Below, one piece after another: positions 26,537 to 35,036 of a DNA stretch of 64,000 nt. The DNA comes from Bacteroidota bacterium (GTDB lineage: Bacteria > Bacteroidota > Bacteroidia > UKL13-3), in contig JAIYCU010000044.1 of the NCBI GenBank assembly GCA_027487835.1, forward strand, positions 124,001 to 188,000. The letters run 5' to 3'. Under the pieces are notes generated by a model. It saw only the letters and a list, made by a program, of their open reading frames with translations. It made no database searches and was not told the DNA's origin. The stretch's first letter is position 1, and each line of letters opens with the position of its first letter. The position numbers were made by a program, and so were the translations under genes.

Positions 26537-27467
26537 AAGAAGAGATTTTATTAAAAAAACCATTTATTTGGTTGGTTTTGGTGCTTTGGCAAATTCTCCC
26601 TTAAGGATAATGGCCAAAGAGCCAGAAAAAACCACTTTGTTGGTATTACATACCAATGATTGGCATAGTAGAATTGAGCCCTTCCCAGAAATTGATAAGC
26701 AAAATGGTGGAATGGGAGGTGCTGCCTATAGAGCGGCGTTAATTAAATCTATCCGCGAAAGGGAAGGGGAAGTTTTATTATTAGATTCAGGTGATATTTT
26801 TCAAGGTACGCCCTATTTCAATTTTTATGGGGGCGAGTTAGAATATAAGTTAATGTCGGCAATGGGTTATGATTGTGCCACACTAGGTAATCATGATTTT
26901 GACAATGGAATAGAAGGAATTATTTCCCAATTGCCCAATGCCCGTTTTCAATTTGTAAATGCAAATTATGATTTTAAAAATACTGCATTGGAAAATGTGG
27001 TAAAGCCATATTCTATTTTTAAGAAAAAAGGCTTAAAAATTGGGGTATTTGGGGTTGGAATTGAATTGTATGGTTTAGTGCCAGAAAAGTTATATGGTAA
27101 AATAATTTACAATGATCCAATTGCATCTGCTAACCATATTGCGGCTCATTTAAAACTGGTGGAGAAATGCGATGTAATTATTTGCCTTTCTCATTTAGGG
27201 TATAAATACAACAATAATAAAGTAAGTGATTTGGTATTTGCGGAGAAAACTGAACATATTGACCTCATTTTAGGAGGGCATACTCATACCTTTTTAAATG
27301 AACCTGTACAAGTAAAAAATCTTATCAACAAAAATGTAATGGTAAATCAGGTTGGTTGGGCTGGATTGCGTTTAGGCGCTATTCGTATCAGTTTTGAACC
27401 GTTTGTTAACACCAATAGGGCTGTTTACATGAATGGAGAGCCTGCAATAAACATTGAAAAAGTTTGA
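26514..27467 (+). CDS. 5'-nucleotidase metallophosphatase subunit with Tat-like signal
   Basis: A 317-residue calcineurin-like phosphoesterase. Metal ligands are visible in LHTNDWHSR, LLLDSGDIFQG, TLGNHDFDNG and ILGGHTHTF. The N-terminus KRRDFIKKT followed by a short hydrophobic stretch is a twin-arginine signal, unlike the lipobox of the upstream partner gene. It lacks the family C-terminal substrate domain, which is supplied by the overlapping upstream gene. The start overlaps the upstream stop by 23 bp, indicating translational coupling. Substrates are probably nucleotides or related phosphoesters. Confidence 0.88.
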   Translation: MVELEKTKRRDFIKKTIYLVGFGALANSPLRIMAKEPEKTTLLVLHTNDWHSRIEPFPEIDKQNGGMGGAAYRAALIKSIREREGEVLLLDSGDIFQGTPYFNFYGGELEYKLMSAMGYDCATLGNHDFDNGIEGIISQLPNARFQFVNANYDFKNTALENVVKPYSIFKKKGLKIGVFGVGIELYGLVPEKLYGKIIYNDPIASANHIAAHLKLVEKCDVIICLSHLGYKYNNNKVSDLVFAEKTEHIDLILGGHTHTFLNEPVQVKNLINKNVMVNQVGWAGLRLGAIRISFEPFVNTNRAVYMNGEPAINIEKV

Positions 27468-27719
27468 TTTGTTAAATAATTGTTTCGCCTCTAGTTCCCT
27501 GTTATTATTGGCGTTTTCAGCCTTTATTAACAAATTCTTATCTAAATCGCTACAAGGTTTTAAGCAATCAAAAAAATTTTTTTTCAAACAAAAATTGTTT
27601 CTGTTAGAAATCAGTGGGAAAAATGTTTTAACCCCAACTTTTCCCTTTTTGAATGTTGAAAATGTTTTGTAGTGTGAACTTTTTTAGTCATTTTCACGAA
27701 CGCAATTGGAGGAAAAGAA

Positions 27720-29159
27720 ATGACTGAAAAAACCTGTGAATCTGTTTGGAATAGTATCCTAAAATTAATTCAAGACAATGTACCTGCTCAAAGTTTTAAA
27801 ACTTGGTTTGAGCCAATTAGACCGATTAAATTAGATAACAAAGTACTTACCATACAGGTACCTAGTCAGTTTTTTTATGAATGGTTAGAAGAGCACTATG
27901 TAAGTTTGCTTAAAAAGACCCTTAAACAAGAATTAGGGATGGGTGCGCGCTTAGAATACAATATAATTGTAGAAAATGGCACAAGTACTTCTAGTCCTTA
28001 CATTGTAAATATTCCAGGTAGCACAAGTTCGCGTGCAGATTTGCAACAAACTGCTAACCAAGGTATCAATCTTAATCCAAGCATTAGAAATCCATTTATT
28101 ATTCCTGGTATTAAAAAGGTGAATATAGAAAGTAACCTTAATCCAAATTGTAGTTTCGATAATTTTATTGAAGGTGATTGTAATAGATTGGCTAGAAGTG
28201 CAGGTTTGGCAGTGGCAAATAAGCCAGGTGGTACTTCTTTTAATCCATTGATGATTTTTAGTGAAACTGGATTAGGTAAAACGCACCTTGTGCATGCCAT
28301 TGGAAATATGATAAAGCAAAACAATAAGAATAAAGTTGTTTTGTATGTGCCAGTAGAGAAGTTTATAAATCAGTTTGTGGATGCAATTAGAAACAACTCC
28401 AACCAAGATTTTATCAATTATTACCAACAGGTAGACGTACTAATTGTAGATGATGTTCAATTTTTAGAGAACAAACAAAAAACACAAGAAATTTTCTTTA
28501 CTATTTTTAATCACCTGCACCAACAAGGAAAGCAAATTATCTTAACCAGTGACCGTGCCCCTAAAGATTTAAAAGGCATGGACGAACGTTTACTAAGTAG
28601 GTTTAAATGGGGTTTATCTGCAGATTTACAAACTCCAGATTTTGAAACCAGAATGGCCATCTTAGAACACATGATGTACAATGATGGAATTACCTTGCAT
28701 AAAGAAGTGGTAGAGTATGTTTCTCATAATATTAATAGTAATGTAAGAGAATTGCAAGGCGCTTTAGTTAGTTTGCTTGCTCAAGCTAGCTTAAATAGAA
28801 AGGAAGTAAACCTTGAACTTGCCAAGCAAATTCTTAAGAACTTCGTTAAAAATAATACAAGAGAAATTTCTATAGAATATATTCAGAAGTTGGTTTGTGA
28901 TTATTTCACCATTCCAGTTGAACATGTTAAGTCTAAAACACGTAAACGTGAAATAGTGCAGGCTCGCCAAATTTCTATGTATTACGCCAAAGATTTAACT
29001 AAGTCGAGTCTTAAAACCATTGGAATGCATTTTGGAGGTAGAGACCACTCTACGGTTATTCACGCCTGCCAAACCGTAAATGATTTAATGGAAACAGACA
29101 AGAAGTTTAAAGCAGATATCGACGAAATAGGAAAGCGAATCAAGATGAATTTGGTGTAG
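27720..29159 (+). CDS. dnaA: Chromosomal replication initiator DnaA
   Basis: A 479-residue AAA+ initiator that opens the origin. Domain I is at residues 1-80 (WNSILKLIQDNVPAQSFKTWFEPI), followed by a linker and domain III with Walker A FSETGLGKTHLVHAIG and Walker B VDVLIVDDVQFLENK. Domain IV carries the DnaA signature GGRDHSTVIHACQTV. A strong Shine-Dalgarno (GGAGG, 27709-27713) precedes the ATG, uncommon among the genes here. The AT-rich 252 bp upstream hold no consensus DnaA box (TTATCCACA), so I do not place oriC there. Confidence 0.98.
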   Translation: MTEKTCESVWNSILKLIQDNVPAQSFKTWFEPIRPIKLDNKVLTIQVPSQFFYEWLEEHYVSLLKKTLKQELGMGARLEYNIIVENGTSTSSPYIVNIPGSTSSRADLQQTANQGINLNPSIRNPFIIPGIKKVNIESNLNPNCSFDNFIEGDCNRLARSAGLAVANKPGGTSFNPLMIFSETGLGKTHLVHAIGNMIKQNNKNKVVLYVPVEKFINQFVDAIRNNSNQDFINYYQQVDVLIVDDVQFLENKQKTQEIFFTIFNHLHQQGKQIILTSDRAPKDLKGMDERLLSRFKWGLSADLQTPDFETRMAILEHMMYNDGITLHKEVVEYVSHNINSNVRELQGALVSLLAQASLNRKEVNLELAKQILKNFVKNNTREISIEYIQKLVCDYFTIPVEHVKSKTRKREIVQARQISMYYAKDLTKSSLKTIGMHFGGRDHSTVIHACQTVNDLMETDKKFKADIDEIGKRIKMNLV

Positions 29160-29876
29160 TATTAAAGAAAGCGAAGGCTTGAGAGTTTACATGCTGTTAA
29201 ATATAAGCTGTATGCAATTAAAAGTAATTCCTAAAGCCGCCAAAATGCTCAATCTTGGTGTCTTGGGTATTTCATGATGCTTATATCTGGCAAACAGAAT
29301 TTATCAATTCACACAAAATTTATATTGATTACATTTGTGAACAAGTGATTACTTCTTTACTAGGCTAGTGTTAGGCTCAAACCGAAAGAAATTTCCTTTT
29401 CCAAACCCTGGCTTAGATTATATTGCAAAGCCTGCCTGTCAAAATGATATGGTTGAAGGTTATTCTTTAGGAGAGGAGTTTAAGAGATTTTTTTATTTGA
29501 TGAAATTGGAAAACTGGGACTAAGGATATCTTTTTTCTGGAGTATCTTTTTTAATAATAAATCTTACATTCTTAAAGTTACTTTGCAAATGAAGGATTAT
29601 TGTTAAAGTAAATTGTAATCTAACAGCCAATTTTTGATTTTTTCATTATTAGAAATTTGTCAGCCATCGCAAACTTAAATTAAAGGGATAGATTGGGGTT
29701 GATTATTTTTTTTACTTAAAAATTTGCATATTTTTGTTTGCTATGGAGGTCGAAAAATTTGTTAATCTGTGAAAGTCAGCCTTCTAGAATTCAAAGACTT
29801 AGATTTCTGTCAATTTAAATTTAATTGCAGCTAGCATAATTCGATAGAGAAGACCAAATTTGTATTAGAAACTTTT
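29160..29876. other. 717-bp region without an intact gene, downstream of dnaA
   Basis: No open frame of plausible length and composition was found on either strand. A short frame at about 29213-29275 (MQLKVIPKAAKMLNLGVLGI then stop) is followed in another frame by VFHDAYIWQTEFINSHK and IYIDYICEQVITSLLG then stop. This looks like a frameshifted coding remnant, but neither piece is recognised. A diverged copy of the motif (GGCTCAAACC) is at about 29376. The region marks the border between dnaA and the AT-rich sugar locus. Confidence 0.4.
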
Positions 29877-31016
29877 ATGAGAATTATTTATTTAACTATT
29901 GCTAAATTCAACAAACGTGACTATTTCAGATTTGGGGTTGATTTTTTCAAAGAAAAGGGAATAAATATCGAGGTTTGGAATATTTCACAATTACTTTTTG
30001 CCGAATATCATAACACTTATATCCCACCTGATACTATCGATTATGAGCATTATACCGAATTTAAAGATTATGGGCAATTGAATTCTGAATTAAAAAAGCT
30101 CACAAAAACTGACATTTTAATAGATTTTAATGCTCAATACCTAAAGGATGGTATAAGTAATGTTTCGAACACAACGAATGTATATAAAGTAGTTATAAAT
30201 TTTAAGCCAAGTAATGACGATAATTTCTGGAATGCCTTAATAAAAAAACGTTGGTTGCAAATTTTGCAATTTTGGTTTATTGGTAAGACTATGTTCTTAT
30301 TAAACCGAGGGCAAAAGAAATACAATGGTGTTATTTTAGGAGGATTTTTATCGTATGGCTATTTAAGAATTGAGGAATTTCAGTATCCATATAAAATTAT
30401 AAAAATACATGCCTTGGATTATGATTTGTATTTAAGCCAACAAAGAAATCCTAGAAGTTTACAAACTAATGAATATTGTGTATTTCTAGATGAGGCTGTT
30501 GTAAATCATCCTGATTTTAAAAGTTTTGGATTATTTAATTCAATGAAATTATGTGATACAGAAGTGTATTATAAAGAATTAAATTCATTTTTAGATTTTG
30601 TTGAAGCCAAGTATAAAGTTAAAGTTATAATAAGTTCCCATCCTCGGGTAACTTACGAAGATTCGAATGTTTTTTTGAACAGGGAAGTAATGTATGGAAA
30701 TTCAAACGAATTAATAAAAAATGCAAAATTTGTGATTGGTCACACCTCAAATTCAATGCATTATGCAATCCTACATAATAAGGGCTTGATTTTTTTAGAT
30801 TCAACTAATTATGATCAAAAGTTTAGAAAAATGATTCAACAAAAGGCTTCAATTTTAGCAGTACAAGTTGTAAATTTAAGTGAGTTTAATGGCTCTTTAA
30901 ACCTAGATTTTAATACGAATCAATACCCTAAATTTTTCAATAATTATATAAAAGAAAGTTCATCGAACAAATCCCCATCTTGGGTAATTCTCTTCAATGA
31001 ATTTGTTAGGGGTTGA
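29877..31016 (+). CDS. Putative capsule-type glycosyltransferase (polysialyltransferase-like GT-B)
   Basis: A 379-residue cytoplasmic protein, family uncertain. The C-terminal half looks like a GT-B donor domain: acidic pair in FLDEAVVNHPDF (residues 203-214), HP in IISSHPRVTY (251-260), and KFVIGHTSNSM (284-294) followed by the AILHNKGLIFL strand. Bacterial polysialyltransferases and capsule Kdo-type transferases use a D/E-D/E motif, an HP motif and a Ser/Thr motif, so a CMP-ulosonate transferase is plausible (inference). It is the first gene of the sugar locus, 717 bp after dnaA and 75 bp before the next gene. AT-rich codon use matches its downstream neighbours, not dnaA. Confidence 0.55.
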   Translation: MRIIYLTIAKFNKRDYFRFGVDFFKEKGINIEVWNISQLLFAEYHNTYIPPDTIDYEHYTEFKDYGQLNSELKKLTKTDILIDFNAQYLKDGISNVSNTTNVYKVVINFKPSNDDNFWNALIKKRWLQILQFWFIGKTMFLLNRGQKKYNGVILGGFLSYGYLRIEEFQYPYKIIKIHALDYDLYLSQQRNPRSLQTNEYCVFLDEAVVNHPDFKSFGLFNSMKLCDTEVYYKELNSFLDFVEAKYKVKVIISSHPRVTYEDSNVFLNREVMYGNSNELIKNAKFVIGHTSNSMHYAILHNKGLIFLDSTNYDQKFRKMIQQKASILAVQVVNLSEFNGSLNLDFNTNQYPKFFNNYIKESSSNKSPSWVILFNEFVRG

Positions 31017-31091
31017 AAAATATTATTATGTAAACTCCATTAAAGATGATATTATTTATAAAACATAAATGGATTTTTATCAATTATTAAA

Positions 31092-32018
31092 ATGAAAAAA
31101 GTACTTGTAACATCAACCTCATTTCAAGATACGCCAGGAGAACATCAAATCTATTTAAATTCACAAGGATTTGAAGTTCATTATTTAAGAGGTCCATTAA
31201 AAGCTGAGGTATTATTGCCAATTATTGGTGACTTTGATGGCATTATTTGTGGAGATGATGATGTCAACAGGGAGGTAATTGAAAAATGTAAGCAAGGAAA
31301 TATTAAAGTTATTTCTAAATATGGTATTGGATTAGACAAAATAGATTTAGTAGCAGCAAATGAATTTGGTATTCCCGTAACCAATTGTCCTGGAGTTAAT
31401 CAGATAACAGTAGCGGAGCATGTATTTGCAATGGTACTTTCTTATTTTAAAAATATTATCCATGAAAACAGCATAATTCAAAATGGGGAATGGGTTCGCT
31501 TAATAGGTAGAGATATTTATGGAAAAACTATTGGAATAATTGGACTTGGAGCTGTTGGAAAAGAAGTGGCAAAAAGAGCTATAGCATTTGGGATGAAAGT
31601 GGTAGCATTTGATAAAATTATTGATGAAGAGTTTGGTAGGCAATTTGGTATTGATTATTTAAAGTCAGTAGAAGAATTAATGGCAAATTCAGATGTTATA
31701 AGTCTTAATGCCTCATTAAATCACGACTCAACCGGTTTGATCAACCATAATAATATGGCTCAATTAAAAAGTGGAGTGGTAATTGTAAATACAGCAAGGG
31801 CTGGATTAATTGATCAAGATGTTGTTCTTAATGGAATAGAAAAGGGTATTATAGCTGGTTATTTGACTGATGTTTTAGAGGTTGAACCTATGGTACCTAA
31901 CCATCCTTTTTTAGGTAATGTTAAAATTGTAATCACACCACATATTGGATCTCGGACTTATGAAAACGTTGAAAGGCAAGGAAAGATGTCTGTAGAAAAT
32001 TTGTTAAAATATATTTAA
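31092..32018 (+). CDS. D-2-hydroxyacid dehydrogenase (phosphoglycerate dehydrogenase-like)
   Basis: A 308-residue NAD-dependent dehydrogenase. The Rossmann motif IGIIGLGAVGKEV (about 150-162) is followed by an Asp at the end of strand two (VVAFD), giving NAD preference. Catalytic Arg, Glu and His are seen in VNTARAGLID, DVLEVEPM and ITPHIGS. It is short compared with SerA and has no ACT domain, so it is unlikely to be the serine-pathway enzyme. In this locus it more likely oxidises or reduces a sugar-acid intermediate (inference). The next ATG follows its stop directly (0 bp). Confidence 0.85.
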   Translation: MKKVLVTSTSFQDTPGEHQIYLNSQGFEVHYLRGPLKAEVLLPIIGDFDGIICGDDDVNREVIEKCKQGNIKVISKYGIGLDKIDLVAANEFGIPVTNCPGVNQITVAEHVFAMVLSYFKNIIHENSIIQNGEWVRLIGRDIYGKTIGIIGLGAVGKEVAKRAIAFGMKVVAFDKIIDEEFGRQFGIDYLKSVEELMANSDVISLNASLNHDSTGLINHNNMAQLKSGVVIVNTARAGLIDQDVVLNGIEKGIIAGYLTDVLEVEPMVPNHPFLGNVKIVITPHIGSRTYENVERQGKMSVENLLKYI

Positions 32019-32921
32019 ATGAAAAAGGTTGTAGTTTTTGGTGGTTCTGGGTTTTTAGGAAGCCATATTGCAGATTCCTTAACTGATCTAGGCTATATTG
32101 TGACAATATTTGATGTTACTGAATCGCAGTATTTAAAAGATTCTCAAAAAATGATTGTAAGTGATGTAATGGATCGAGAAGCAGTTAAGGCTGCCGTTTC
32201 GGGAAATGACATTGTTTACCATTGTGCCTCTATCGCAGATATTGCTGAAAATAGATTGAATCCCGTGGAGTCTGCACAAAAAAATATTATTGGTTCCCTT
32301 CATATTTTAGATGCTTGCAAGGAATTTAAAGTAAAGAGATTTGTGTTTGCGAGTACTATTTATGTATATAGTGATCATGGATCGTTTTATAGGAGTTCTA
32401 AACAAGCCTGTGAATTATTTATTGATAATTACCAAAAGGAGTATAATTTAGATTTTACAATTTTGAGATATGGTTCATTGTATGGTACAAGAGCAAATGA
32501 ATTTAACTTTATAAAAAATGCAATTACATCTGCATTGGTTAATGGCAAAATCGAAAGGCAAGGAGATGGTCAAGAGATTAGGGATTATATAAATGTTATC
32601 GATGCTGCTACCTGCAGTGTTGATATACTTGCTGATGAATATCGAAATAAATATATTATGGTAACTGGTCCCCAAACGATGCGGGTTTCAGAGTTACTAG
32701 AAATGATCAACGAAATGTTAAGAAACCAAATATCAATTGAATATTTTGGTGAACCAAAAGAAGGGCATTACAAGATTACCCCTTATACATTTAAACCAGA
32801 GGTTGCATTGAAAATTATTCCAAAGGAATATCACGACTTAGGGCAGGGAATTTTAGAGTGTATTTACAATAATTATGAGGAATTAATAAAGAATGGATCT
32901 CATATTTCGATTAAGCTATAA
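32019..32921 (+). CDS. NAD-dependent epimerase/dehydratase (extended SDR)
   Basis: A 300-residue nucleotide-sugar-modifying short-chain dehydrogenase. The NAD motif VVVFGGSGFLGSHIA (residues 4-18) is followed by an acidic FDVTES. The catalytic YxxxK is found in SFYRSSKQACELF, and the Ser of the triad in FVFASTIYVYS. YGSLYGTRANEFNFI and RDYINVIDAA are typical of UDP/CDP-hexose 4-epimerases and 4,6-dehydratases. The substrate may be a nucleotide-linked or free sugar of the locus. It starts exactly after the preceding stop and precedes the cyclase gene by 2 bp, so the block is certainly one transcript. Confidence 0.87.
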   Translation: MKKVVVFGGSGFLGSHIADSLTDLGYIVTIFDVTESQYLKDSQKMIVSDVMDREAVKAAVSGNDIVYHCASIADIAENRLNPVESAQKNIIGSLHILDACKEFKVKRFVFASTIYVYSDHGSFYRSSKQACELFIDNYQKEYNLDFTILRYGSLYGTRANEFNFIKNAITSALVNGKIERQGDGQEIRDYINVIDAATCSVDILADEYRNKYIMVTGPQTMRVSELLEMINEMLRNQISIEYFGEPKEGHYKITPYTFKPEVALKIIPKEYHDLGQGILECIYNNYEELIKNGSHISIKL

Positions 32922-32923
32922 CT

Positions 32924-33571
32924 ATGTATAAATATTTATCTTATCCTTTAAGTTCTGAAACACCGCTTTATGGAGGCGCGAGTGATATCAAAATTGATCA
33001 AATCAGACAAATCGAAAGGGGAGATACCTCAAACAATAGTTTTTTAAGTTTCCCAAATCACGCAGGAACACACATTGACTTCCCAAATCATTTTATTCAA
33101 AATGGAAAGAATTCTAGTGATTATCCTGCAGAATTTTGGCTCTTTCACTATGTATATACCATTTTTAAAGAATGTAAGTCGAATGAATTAATAGATTTTA
33201 TGGATTCTGAACTTAATACAATTCCAGAGAACATTGAATTTTTAATAATAAATACAGGGTTTGGCAAGTATAGAAATGAAAAAGTATATTGGTACAATAA
33301 TCCGGGATTGCATCCAAATTTAGCCTCAAAGTTGAAAGGAAGATTTAAATCGCTTAGGATAATTGGTTTAGATATAATTTCTATTACCTCTTTTCAAAAT
33401 CGTGAATTAGGAAGATTGGCACATAAAGAATTTTTATCTGAACCTTCAATTTTACTAATCGAAGATATGAATCTAAGTGAATTAAAGAAAAATCCAAATC
33501 AGTTGATTTGCTTACCTTTACATGTTGAAACTTTAGATGGAGCACCTATAACTATAATAGCAGATTTATGA
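32924..33571 (+). CDS. Cyclase-family metal hydrolase (kynurenine-formamidase-like)
   Basis: A 215-residue member of the Cyclase family (PF04199 type). The defining metal motif HxGTHxDxPxH is complete: HAGTHIDFPNH at residues 46-56. Other family members hydrolyse N-formylkynurenine, isatin or act in polyketide cyclisation. Inside a sugar locus the enzyme could open a lactone, hydrolyse an amide or remove a formyl group. Note that a formyltransferase-like gene lies in the same locus (37695-38591). It overlaps the next gene by ATGA (33568-33571), so the two are translationally coupled. Confidence 0.82.
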   Translation: MYKYLSYPLSSETPLYGGASDIKIDQIRQIERGDTSNNSFLSFPNHAGTHIDFPNHFIQNGKNSSDYPAEFWLFHYVYTIFKECKSNELIDFMDSELNTIPENIEFLIINTGFGKYRNEKVYWYNNPGLHPNLASKLKGRFKSLRIIGLDIISITSFQNRELGRLAHKEFLSEPSILLIEDMNLSELKKNPNQLICLPLHVETLDGAPITIIADL

Positions 33572-34209
33572 AAAAAGTTAAAGCGTTGATTTATGATTTT
33601 GATGGTGTAATTTGTGATTCTGTGAATGTCAAAACAGAGGCATTTGCATCAATCTACCAAGAATTTGGAGAGGATATAGTTGAAAAGGTTGTACTTTACC
33701 ATTTAGAACATGGAGGTGTTTCAAGATTTGAAAAGTTTAAATATTGGCACAAACATTTTTTAGATATTGAGCTAGATGAAAGTCAAATTCAAGAATTGTC
33801 TGAGAGATTTTCATCCCTAGTTTTGGAAAAGGTTATAAATGCTCCTTACCTGCCAGGAGCGTTGGAATTTATACAAAAAAATAGTGCGAAGTATTTGCAA
33901 TTTATATGCACTGGAACTCCAGAAAATGAGATAATATTTATTACAGGAGAAAAGAATATTCAGAGTTTTTTTAATGGGATGTTTGGTTCACCTACCAAAA
34001 AGACACAAATAATCAATAAGATTTTACTTGAAAATAAGCTTTTCCCAAATGAAGTTGTTTTTTTTGGAGACGCAGTTACCGACTACAAAGCAGCTTTAGA
34101 TACTGCAGTGAATTTTGTTGGAGTTGGCACTGCTTTAAATTTCCTTCCAAGCAACCATATTAATAGAGTAGAAGATTTTTTGAAGTTAGATATAGAAAAC
34201 TTATTTTAA
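33568..34209 (+). CDS. HAD-superfamily phosphatase (subfamily IA)
   Basis: A 213-residue HAD hydrolase. The nucleophile motif is IYDFDGVICDS (residues 8-18), the cap begins at SVNVKTEAF, motif II is ICTGTPE, and motif III/IV is VVFFGDAVTDYKAAL. This is a phosphoglycolate-phosphatase/beta-phosphoglucomutase-type fold. In Kdo and sialic-acid pathways a HAD enzyme (KdsC, NeuC partner) removes a phosphate from the ulosonate before CMP activation; the same step is a good guess here (inference). It is coupled to the cyclase gene by a 4-bp overlap and precedes the GT42/DUF115-like gene with no gap. Confidence 0.87.
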   Translation: MKKVKALIYDFDGVICDSVNVKTEAFASIYQEFGEDIVEKVVLYHLEHGGVSRFEKFKYWHKHFLDIELDESQIQELSERFSSLVLEKVINAPYLPGALEFIQKNSAKYLQFICTGTPENEIIFITGEKNIQSFFNGMFGSPTKKTQIINKILLENKLFPNEVVFFGDAVTDYKAALDTAVNFVGVGTALNFLPSNHINRVEDFLKLDIENLF

Positions 34210-35028
34210 ATGTTAAAGCATATTAAAAATACAATCAAAAGTTTGACTGAGCTAGTTAAACGCCAGAATTTTAGTGAAGTAACTGAAATAAATCCTTTTT
34301 TGGCTTTTAAGGACATACACAAAGGTGAAAGTGTTTTTATTATTGGAAATGGTCCGAGTTTGAAGCCTGAAGATTTGGATAAAATTAAGGATAGTCGTTT
34401 TTTTACAATAGCCTCAAATAAAATATATAAAATTTTCCCTCAAACCAGCTGGCGACCAAATTATTATACCATTGAAGACACAGGCGTTTGTAAATCTTCT
34501 AAAGAGGATATAAAGCAACAAATTACCTGTCCAATATTTGCTGGGGATTATCTGAAAGAATGGTTAGTTGGCTCCAATAACCCTATTTTTTTTCATCAAA
34601 TTCAAAGAGTTCAACCTCCAACATTGCCTAATTTTTCAACAAACTTACTCGAAGGAATCAATTGTGGAGGTACAGTTACCTACTCAATGATGCAAATTGC
34701 TGTTTGGATGGGTTTTACTGAAATTGTTCTTTTGGGCGTAGATTTTCATTACAAATTACCTAATGAATTAAATGAGGTAAGTGGTTTCCCTGGTTATAAA
34801 GGCTATAAGGCCGATAAAGAAATAAATGCCTCAAACTATTTTGTACCAGACTACTTTAGTGAAACAGAAGTAATCTTTGCCCCAGATATGGAGACATCTA
34901 AATGCGCTTATGCAGCAGCAAAAGCGTTTAGTGAGCAATCTGGGGCCTTGGTTATAAAAAATGCTACGCGTGGAGGGAAATTAGAAGTTTTTGAAAGGGT
35001 AGATTTTGAATCGATTTTATCAAAGTGA
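34210..35028 (+). CDS. DUF115/GT42-like protein, candidate CMP-sugar glycosyltransferase
   Basis: A 272-residue protein. Motif SVFIIGNGPSLKPEDL (residues 41-56) and the later GGTVTYSMMQIAVWMGF, ending IVLLGVDFHY, match both the DUF115/MptE-like domain and the GT42 sialyltransferase fold of Campylobacter Cst enzymes, where GNGPSL forms part of the CMP pocket. The catalytic His I expect from CstII (around a HYIGH motif) is not obvious; the equivalent region reads ASNYFVPDYF. A glycosyltransferase using the CMP-sugar of this locus is therefore a hypothesis. It follows the HAD gene directly and converges with the FkbM gene. Confidence 0.65.
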   Translation: MLKHIKNTIKSLTELVKRQNFSEVTEINPFLAFKDIHKGESVFIIGNGPSLKPEDLDKIKDSRFFTIASNKIYKIFPQTSWRPNYYTIEDTGVCKSSKEDIKQQITCPIFAGDYLKEWLVGSNNPIFFHQIQRVQPPTLPNFSTNLLEGINCGGTVTYSMMQIAVWMGFTEIVLLGVDFHYKLPNELNEVSGFPGYKGYKADKEINASNYFVPDYFSETEVIFAPDMETSKCAYAAAKAFSEQSGALVIKNATRGGKLEVFERVDFESILSK

Positions 35029-35036
35029 AAGTTTTT

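Noticed and set aside
27468-27719. Possible oriC upstream of dnaA
   Set aside because: The region is AT-rich and has loose words such as TTATTAACA and TTATCTAAA, but no consensus TTATCCACA box or cluster; in Bacteroidota the origin is often not beside dnaA.
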